Of a stretch of 64,000 bases of DNA, positions 57,201-64,000 are shown piece after piece. The translations under genes and the position numbers were made by a program. The stretch spans positions 81,929,482 through 81,993,481 of the forward strand of contig NC_073626.1 of the NCBI RefSeq assembly GCF_029407905.1, in the 5' to 3' direction. The notes below the pieces were generated by a model. That model searched no databases, was not told the DNA's origin, and saw nothing but the letters and a program-made list of their open reading frames with translations. How positions within the stretch are numbered: position 1 is the stretch's first letter; each line of letters starts with the position of its first letter. This DNA is from Bubalus kerabau (taxonomy: Eukaryota; Chordata; Mammalia; Artiodactyla; Bovidae).

Positions 57201-57295
57201 ACTAGTTCCTTCAGGCTAGGTCCCAGGCCCTCTTTTATTCTCAGTTTAAGTTTTGCCCATTTTTAAAGCAAATTCTCTACTCCTTGGTCTCAGTT

Positions 57296-57551
57296 CAGTT
57301 CAGTTCAGTTCAGTCACTCAGTCATGTCCAACTCTTTGTGACCCCATGAACCGCAGCACGCCAGGCCTCCCTGTCCATCACCAGCTCCCAGAGTCCACCC
57401 AAACCCATGTCCATTGAGTCAGTGATGCCATCCAAACATCTCATCCTCTGTCGTCCCCTTCTCCTCCTGCCCCCAATCCCTCCCAGCATCAGGGTCTTTT
57501 CAAATGAGTCAGCTCTTCACATCAGGTGGCCAAAGTATTGGAGTTTCAGCG
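57296..57551 (-). mobile_element. BovB LINE 3' fragment, clean insertion
   Basis: 256 bp of the BovB 3' end in reverse orientation, beginning with a (CAGTT)n tail. Flanked by perfect TGGTCTCAGTT at 57285-57295 and 57552-57562, so it is an independent, strongly 5'-truncated insertion and not a broken larger copy. The part encoding the ORF2 C-terminus is too short to be functional. Confidence 0.95.
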
Positions 57552-57649
57552 TGGTCTCAGTTGCTATCTATATTCATTCCAATAACTTTTATATTCACAC
57601 TCTAGCTCAGATGTATCTATGGAGCTCCAGACCAATATATCCAACTGTG

Positions 57650-57920
57650 TTGCTACTACTGCTGCTAAGTCGCTTCAGTCGTGTCCGACTCTGTGTGACC
57701 CCACAGACGGCAGCCCACCAGGCTCCCCTGTCCCTGGGATTCTCCAGGCAAGAACACTGGAGTGGGTTGCCATTTTCTTCTCCAGTGTATGAAAGTGAAA
57801 AGTGAAGTCGCTCAGTCATGTCCGACTCTTAGCGACTCCATGGACTGCAGCCTACCAGGCTCCCCGGTCCATGGGATTTTCCAGGCAAGAGTACAGGAGT
57901 GGGGTGCCATTGCCTTCTCC
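57650..57920 (-). mobile_element. BOV-A2 SINE (dimer)
   Basis: Two BovA monomers in reverse orientation joined by 'tgtatgaaagtgaaaagtgaag', preceded by a short CTG/CTA run. TSD ATCCAACTGTG (57639-57649) and ATCCAACTATG (57921-57931), 10 of 11. Confidence 0.96.
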
Positions 57921-58089
57921 ATCCAACTATGTATTTGACCTATTTTCTTGGATATCTGGGCGGCACCTGAATGCAGCATGGACAAAGGTAAATTCATGCC
58001 CTAGCAGCCCTGATTTCTTTTAGGGTTCCCTGTTTCTATGAAATGTGCTTGTAGCTACCTGAAACAACAGGAGCCATTGTTAACAGCTC

Positions 58090-58610
58090 TCTTCCTTTCA
58101 TTTCTGTACTTAGTCATCACCATGTCCTGCCAATGTCACTTCAGACATTTCTCATATTTTATGACTTCTCTCCATCTCCACTACCACCACCATACCCAAC
58201 TTATGGGTATTTCTTATCTTGACTCTCCTATGGTAACTTTTCAAGTGGTTTGCCTATGCATTCCAGCCATAGTGATTTTTCTAAAAAAAAAAACAAAGAT
58301 GATCATATTCGTTGCCACTACGTGTTTGAGACCATTCAGTGACTTTCTCTTGCACTAGGAAGAAGGCCAAATTCTTAGCATGGCTACGTGGCGGTCCCAA
58401 GGCTCTGCATGATCTCATCCTGCCGCATTTTCCTCTTTGATCTCTCTACTCCTCTATTCTTACTTTCTCAACTCCCAAAAAAATGCTTCCTCATATCACT
58501 GGTCCTTTGCATATACTATTTGTTTTTTTTTTCAAATGTGGGGCATTATTCCCAACCCCTCAACTCTCATATCAGAAGTCACTACAAAGGGGAAATTACA
58601 CTCCACATAG
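58090..58610 (+). mobile_element. L2 LINE relic
   Basis: Long L2 match in the 3' part of its ORF: 'cttgactctcctatggtaac', 'attccagccatagtgattttt', 'gaagaaggccaaattctta' and 'ggctctgcatgatctcatcctg' occur in L2 order and spacing. An A-run (58286-58296) lies inside. No frame survives. Confidence 0.75.
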
Positions 58611-58675
58611 TCTCTTTCAGGCAGATTTTTTGTTGTTGTTGTACAATCTTATGAAATTAATTTAAATTAATAAGA

Positions 58676-58850
58676 ATAATAATAGCTAGGATTTATTGAG
58701 TGCTCATCAAGTTCCAAGTGTGAAGCACAGTGCTAAAAATTTTATAATCATTATATTTAGATCATTATCTCATTAAAAATACAATTGTGAAGTAGATAAT
58801 ATTATTATTTACTTTTATAGATGAAGAACCTGAAAACCTGGGTGAGAAGC
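58676..58850 (-). mobile_element. MIR SINE relic
   Basis: 'taggatttattgagtgctcatc', 'gaagcacagtgctaaaaattttataatc', 'acttttatagatgaagaacctgaaaacc' give a clear reverse-strand MIR. Confidence 0.8.
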
Positions 58851-59324
58851 TGAATGCACCTTTGGTAGTCTGATGACTTGCTGGATAGGTGGAGTATATA
58901 TTTGGAGTGAGCTGGGACTAGATCTGTGATTGATCAGTACTGTTATCGGACTGCCTGGCATATAGAATATGTCCAATACCTACTTGCTGATTGAAAGAAT
59001 GATGAATATTTGAATGAGTAATGAACTAGGACACATTTTAATATGGAAACTAACTGGGTATCCCTTTCATTCTCTACCCTAAGTTAGTTGCCTATGAGAT
59101 TATTTTCAAAATTCTAGTCGGTTGCTTGCCAATGAGAAAATGGCATTCCCAATACTAGAAATGATTTAGAGACCCTCCATTCTTCATTTTGATGACCATC
59201 TGCTTCATTTCCAAATAAGACTCCCAGTAAGGGGTGATTTTTTGGTTGTTGTTGTTCCCGTCATTTTGGGGCTTCTGAAATAGAGGGAGTCACAAAGATA
59301 CGCACAAACGTGCACACACTGTAT
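58851..59324. other. Unassigned intergenic DNA
   Basis: Contains a short GTTGTTGTT run at 59246-59254; nothing else recognised. Confidence 0.45.
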
Positions 59325-59760
59325 TAGGTATGTCCACACTAGCTGCTATAACAAACTCTAAATTTCCAGCCTTAACACAATAGGTGGTTATTTCTCGTTC
59401 AACCTAGTGACGCTATTCCTGTTTGGCCAGACAGCTTTCTACCTAGTCATCTAGAAGCTCTGACTCGCTCCATCCTTGAGGGCATCAGACTTTTCTCATG
59501 CAGGTGTCAACAGGGGAGGGCGGGCATGGAGCAACCTACCTCCTAAAAATTCTGGCCCCAAAAGGAAACATGTCACTTCATTTGTTTTCCATTGTGAGAA
59601 ATTCATCATCTGATCACACCCAACTCTAAGGCAGGCAAGGACATACTGCTGAATTATATGCCCAAGAAAAAGAGAGGAAATATATTTGAGTAAGTTACCA
59701 GCCATCTCTGCACTATTTCTATCCCTATAATACAAAACAGAGAGATTCTATAGGATTAGT
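59325..59760. mobile_element. Possible ancient LTR relic
   Basis: 'agctgctataacaaactctaaatttccagcc' and the following 'gtggttatttctcgttc' resemble old mammalian LTRs of the kind also seen at 61540. The right part is diverged and the end is uncertain. Confidence 0.4.
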
Positions 59761-61535
59761 ATCCTAGAGTATGGAAGACGACGCTTAATTTTAATGATGG
59801 ATATCTGGAAAGACCTGCAAAGAAGGGGATTTTGGGTAGATCTTGAAGAAGAGATAACTTTTTAATAGAAGGAGATCCTAACAGGCATAACTGACTCTGG
59901 TATCAAAAATGATGAGGTTTGAAGTCAGGAGGGAGTAGGCAATGAGAAAAAATCTCAGAGTCAAGTAGAAATTATTTTAATAATCTCTTTTTCCTGAACT
60001 CCTCTATAACTAATTAAATAACAAACAGAATTACCCCCTCCACCACAAGTATCTTAGTCCCTAATGTGAAGATATGAAATAATTAGAGGGTGTGCTGTGT
60101 AAGAATTTTAATGTCATGGAAAACTTCTATTTTCAAGACGGCACTAATTATACAGGATGAGGTGAAACAAAGGGAAGATGTACAATTAGCGGAGCACAGC
60201 TTATTACAACCAGCTCTGTTTAGATATGTAAACATAAGAAATAAACCAAGTCTCTTCCAGATATGTAATAAGTTGAGAGTGATCTGTATTTATCTTTTAG
60301 AGGACAACTCTGGAGATTACAGAAATGCAGGACATGGGCATTTTATATTTAACCATGGTGATGGTATAGGGAGACTTTTGCATTCTAGACTTTTCCTCTC
60401 TAGTGGCAGAGATAAATAGAAGGGTCTTGGGAGGGAGAAGACTGTCCCTTCTTTGGTCTGCCAGTCACTGGCTGGGTGATCACAACCTTTCTAGGTTACT
60501 TCCTCCACGGTATGGGGATAGTAATACTATATATGAAAGCAATCAGCACTGAGATTGGACTATATTAAGGACCCTGTTTTTATTCTAGATCCATTTCCCT
60601 TCTCTCCTCTGATTTTTTCTTAAGCAGGATTTCATTCACCTCAATAAAAAATCCTTAAGACTGTAAGGACTGTACAAGAATGACTGTAATATAAGATGGA
60701 TGTACTTCCTCTAAATCGACCAAACTTCAATAAAGGCAGTTATAATGTCAGTGGCTCTATCTGAGCAGTGTAAAGGATAAAGAAATACCTCAGTTGTCAA
60801 ACCCCAGGAGGGTTGACTCAGCTCGTCTTTTCTTCCAAGGAAGATAAACTGCATCTCACGCAATTTGCTTTTTGCTAAGGGGTTCTCGTTTTGGTTTCAA
60901 ACAAGCTCTTCAGTGCAAAAGACAATCTCTCCTACATATACATTAAATGGGCTATGACAAGGCACCTGAAAATGTGGGCTTTTTCCTAGATTCTGTTGCT
61001 GGAATATTAGAAATGGATATGAAAACTGAGACCTTAAAAACTGTACGATATTATCCATTATTCAAATGCAGAGTGCTGTGGGCTGCCCATCCCAAGTCAC
61101 AGCTCAGTTATGAATGGCCTACACAGCCAAGTGCATCTCAGCATTGACTGAAAGGGTAGAGGCCCTCAGCTTCAGGGACTGCATTAGGATTGTACTATCA
61201 TATCAATCACCCACATGCCAAGTTCTTGATAAAAATGATCATAATCCAGAAGCGAGAGATAAAGTATGAGAGTTTGATTTGTGTAAGCAAATCAAAAGCA
61301 TTTAGACTCAAGCTACTTGATCTATCTTAAAGCCTTGCCAGGAATATAAATACAAGAACAGCCTTAGAACCAGAACAGGCAAGAGTTGAGAGAGTAGAAA
61401 CTAAAGATTATTTGCTATTTTTTCCTGATTTACTCTAATCCAGCCATACTGGCTTTCATTCAATTCTGTGAACCAGCCAAGTTCAAGGCCTTCTGTCTTA
61501 AAGCATCTGTAAATCATCCCTCTGGCTCTTCAGAG
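59761..61535. other. Unassigned intergenic DNA with a MIR-like patch
   Basis: A probable plus-strand MIR lies at about 60440-60600 ('ctggctgggtgatcacaacc', 'cctccacggtatggggatagtaat', 'ggactatattaaggaccc'). The 109-codon frame at 60090-60419 has no recognised domain. The rest is featureless. Confidence 0.45.
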
Positions 61536-61539
61536 ATGC

Positions 61540-61960
61540 CATTTGTAATAGGCAGGATTGTTTTCCTTAAGCTGTGCTAACAAATGGCTTCCACATCTCA
61601 GTGGCTTAAGACAATACAGTCGGTTGTTTACTCATGCTACATGCTACACGGCCAGTGTGAGTTGGTTGAAGGAACTCTGTTCCTTGAAGTCACACAAGAT
61701 CCAGGCTAAGGGAGCAACCACATCTTGGAACACAACACTTATTAGACTGCATCAGGGAAAGGGGTCTACAGAAGCAACACTTAGATGCTCCGATGTGGAA
61801 GTGACACATATTTCTGGGCACAACTGATGAGCCAGACCAGATCCCATGGTCCATGGAACCGCGGGCAGACTAAGGCAATGCAGTCCTATCGTGTGCCTGG
61901 AGAGGGAGGGGAACTGCTCTCTTGACTCTCACACCCTCTGTGACCACTCCATGAAGCAGT
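61540..61960. mobile_element. Probable ancient LTR relic
   Basis: 'gctgtgctaacaaatggcttccacatctcagtggcttaagac', 'actcatgctacatgctacacgg', 'gatgctccgatgtggaagtgacacat' and 'gcagtcctatcgtgtgcctgg' follow the layout of an old mammalian LTR. No internal retroviral sequence is present. Confidence 0.55.
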
Positions 61961-62094
61961 TTCTCACTCTCCACTGCCTCAGCATCCCTTTTGTTTTCCA
62001 TAATGCTTTCCCCAATTTGTAACTGTATTATTTATTTACTTTCTGTTTTAGTTTTAGATGTTTTACCTCCATTGAACTATAAGATCTCTAAGAG

Positions 62095-62289
62095 AGGGAC
62101 TTCCCTGGCGGTCCAGTGGTGGACTCCATGCTCCCAATGCAGGGGGCCTGGGTTTGATCCCTGGTCAGGAAACTAGATCCCACATGCCACAAAAAAGAGT
62201 TTGAATGCTGCAACTAAAGATGTCACAATGCCATAACTAAGACTGGCACAGCTGAGTGAATGAATGAATAAATACATCATACATCCCAC
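62095..62289 (+). mobile_element. CHR-type SINE
   Basis: 'gggacttccctggcggtccagtgg' head, 'gcctgggtttgatccctggtcaggaaactagatcccac', then a 'gaatgaatgaataaata' tail. Possible degraded TSD ATCTCTAAGAG (62084-62094) and ATCCCTAAGGG (62290-62300), 9 of 11. Confidence 0.85.
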
Positions 62290-62300
62290 ATCCCTAAGGG

Positions 62301-64000
62301 GAAGGACCATGTCAACAGGCTAATTCCATGAAATAGTTCTCAAAAACAGTTAATCAACCTAATATATTTAAATACTGAATCTAACATTTGTCTTCAACTA
62401 GGAGAATCCTTGTGATAACGTCACGTCTCTGTTGCCATCCTTTGTGGCTGTGGACTATCACCTCTCCATCCCCCCTTATCACGGGATACTCCCTCTGTAC
62501 AGTGGTGGGGGGCGAGACAAAGACAAACTGGGTGTTATTTCAAACGCTGTTAGCGATTGGAAAACTCTCAACTAAATCCTTACAGGAATCTTCAAAAGTG
62601 GCAAAAATCAGCACATTCAGTACACACGGCTGTAAACTTTGTAAATACTGAAAAGAAAAAAGGAATATGGTGAATGTGCATTGTGTTGAATTTACTTTTG
62701 ACAAATTATCTCGTAGAGAATTAGTTCAAAGCTGTCACCTTGCCCTCCGCTCACAGTTGTGCTTCACTGTCAAACTCAATCAGTATTTAAGAGGCATTTT
62801 GAAATAACTCTTCACTTCAGGTGCCAGGAAACAGTTTGTTTAGAGAGATTAAGTTACCGGCCCACATCATAGAGGTGATGGTGGGAAAGGTAAAATTATG
62901 GTTCAAGTTACCTCTTGCCAGTGTGGTGCTGTGGTCCTTCTTTTCCTGAGTCATACTCCAGGAAGGCTGCAATCATTTTTATAAACTTAGCATGTTATTT
63001 ACCACAAAAAGTTAGTGTATAAAGAAATATTCTGAGCATTTGTCTTTGCTTTTTATCATTTTAAATAAAAACATTGTTATGGTTACCTATTTTAGATACT
63101 TTTTATAACTATACCATCATTTTCTATATGAAATACTATTATTTTCAAGCGAAATGAGAAATAATTGAAGTACAATTGCCTGTGGGACAAGGTTACCTCA
63201 GCAAAGAAAATTTAAGAATCATTTAGCTATGACCTTGGAGAAATGGATTTTTAAATAGGCATTGTCTCAGGTCACCTAAGGCATCTCTTTATAGTTCCCT
63301 ACAATTTCATCTTAAAAGAGGCCATCACTAAAATCAGTCAAAGGTTTCATAGACACTTGTGAATATGAACTTTTAAAAAAGGATACTTTTTTGAGCTATC
63401 AATTTTTTCCTCCTGCAGATATTTATGGCAAGGTTATTTTACAAACCATAATAGGTAAACATTAATAAAAAAATGAAATTTTTTCTGTACCCATTAGTTC
63501 TTAGATGTTGATTTCTGATTGTACAGAATTGCTATTATTTTTCCACAGTGATGAGCTACCTAACTGAGCAGTGTATCCTCCCACCTGTTGGACCAACCTT
63601 GCTGTGTTCTCCTTACTCCAGGTGCAGGGCACACAGGATGGTCTCAGCCCGTCTGATGAGGAGATCTGCAGTGGCTCATGCCAGGAGAAGCTGCTGCTTA
63701 GCAAACTGAAGTCACCTAGGTGGATAAGAAGAAGAAAGAACACTTTAGAAACACTGGAAATTAATCAGGCTCAGGGGAATGAAGGCAGAATGCTATCATA
63801 TAAAAAGAAAACTTTGTATTTAGGCTATAAATACAGTACATAGAAAAGCAAGTAAGTAAGCACTGAACAGATGTTGATCAAATAAAAAAATAATAATAAA
63901 CAAATGATCAAAAAACATCAGAGCTGGTCCTTGGATTGCAAACCTATATGCCTACAAGACCAGGCAGGTAGGGTAAGTGAGGGAGCAGACTGGGTTTGAG
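62301..64000. other. Unassigned intergenic DNA
   Basis: A weak reverse-strand MIR-like patch at about 62840-62945 ('gagagattaagttaccggccc'). The 87- and 90-codon frames lack domains. No other repeat or RNA gene recognised to the window end. Confidence 0.45.

Noticed and set aside
60090..60419. 109-codon frame with varied composition
   Set aside because: No recognisable domain, no neighbouring exon signal, and a length within chance for a 64-kb window.

Overview
The window is nuclear DNA from a ruminant (cattle-like bovid). The diagnosis rests on its repeats. Bov-tA SINEs, BOV-A2 dimers, CHR-type tRNA-Glu SINEs and RTE-class BovB LINEs occur together, alongside older mammalian MIR, L2, MER5, Tigger and MaLR relics. 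Species cannot be fixed from the sequence alone. No bacterial, plasmid, CRISPR or viral gene system is present.

Only one protein-coding exon is convincing: an intact 326-codon single-exon reading frame on the minus strand at 14665-15645. I recognise it as B3GALT1, a Golgi beta-1,3-galactosyltransferase. Its likely 3' UTR and downstream flank lie at lower coordinates, in a repeat-poor 4.4-kb block (about 10254-14664). Its upstream intron, in transcript sense, extends toward higher coordinates.

Layout. 1-10.2 kb: L1, L2, MIR and MER relics, BOV-A2, Bov-tA, a short BovB 3' piece, and an L1 3' end with a 5' inversion and a 12-bp target-site duplication (TSD). 10.3-17 kb: B3GALT1 and its repeat-poor surroundings. 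17-25 kb: sparse DNA with a three-unit Bov-tA composite flanked by one TSD, and an MLT1-type LTR split by a SINE. 25.9-28.3 kb: a decayed BovB split by a Bov-tA. 28.4-36.6 kb: CHR SINEs, split MIRs and a long featureless stretch. 36.6-40 kb: a near full-length BovB nested in a Bov-tA. It keeps a 492-codon RT frame but has a dead endonuclease. 40-48 kb: scattered SINEs, a Tigger2-like relic and a TG microsatellite. 48-49.9 kb: a composite BovB with an unidentified 148-bp piece. 50.6-52.9 kb: a repeat-free, somewhat GC-richer block. 53.5-58 kb: a CHR SINE with an 18-bp TSD, two minus-strand BovB copies with clean TSDs, an LTR relic and a BOV-A2. 58-64 kb: L2, MIR and LTR relics, a CHR SINE and unassigned DNA.

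BovB-derived DNA totals roughly 10 kb, about 15% of the window. There is no sign of a multi-gene system. The points worth a second look are insertion architectures, an unassigned direct duplication, a foldable inverted repeat and the B3GALT1 untranslated regions. Repeat family names come from recognising consensus features by eye, and repeat boundaries are approximate unless a TSD is given.
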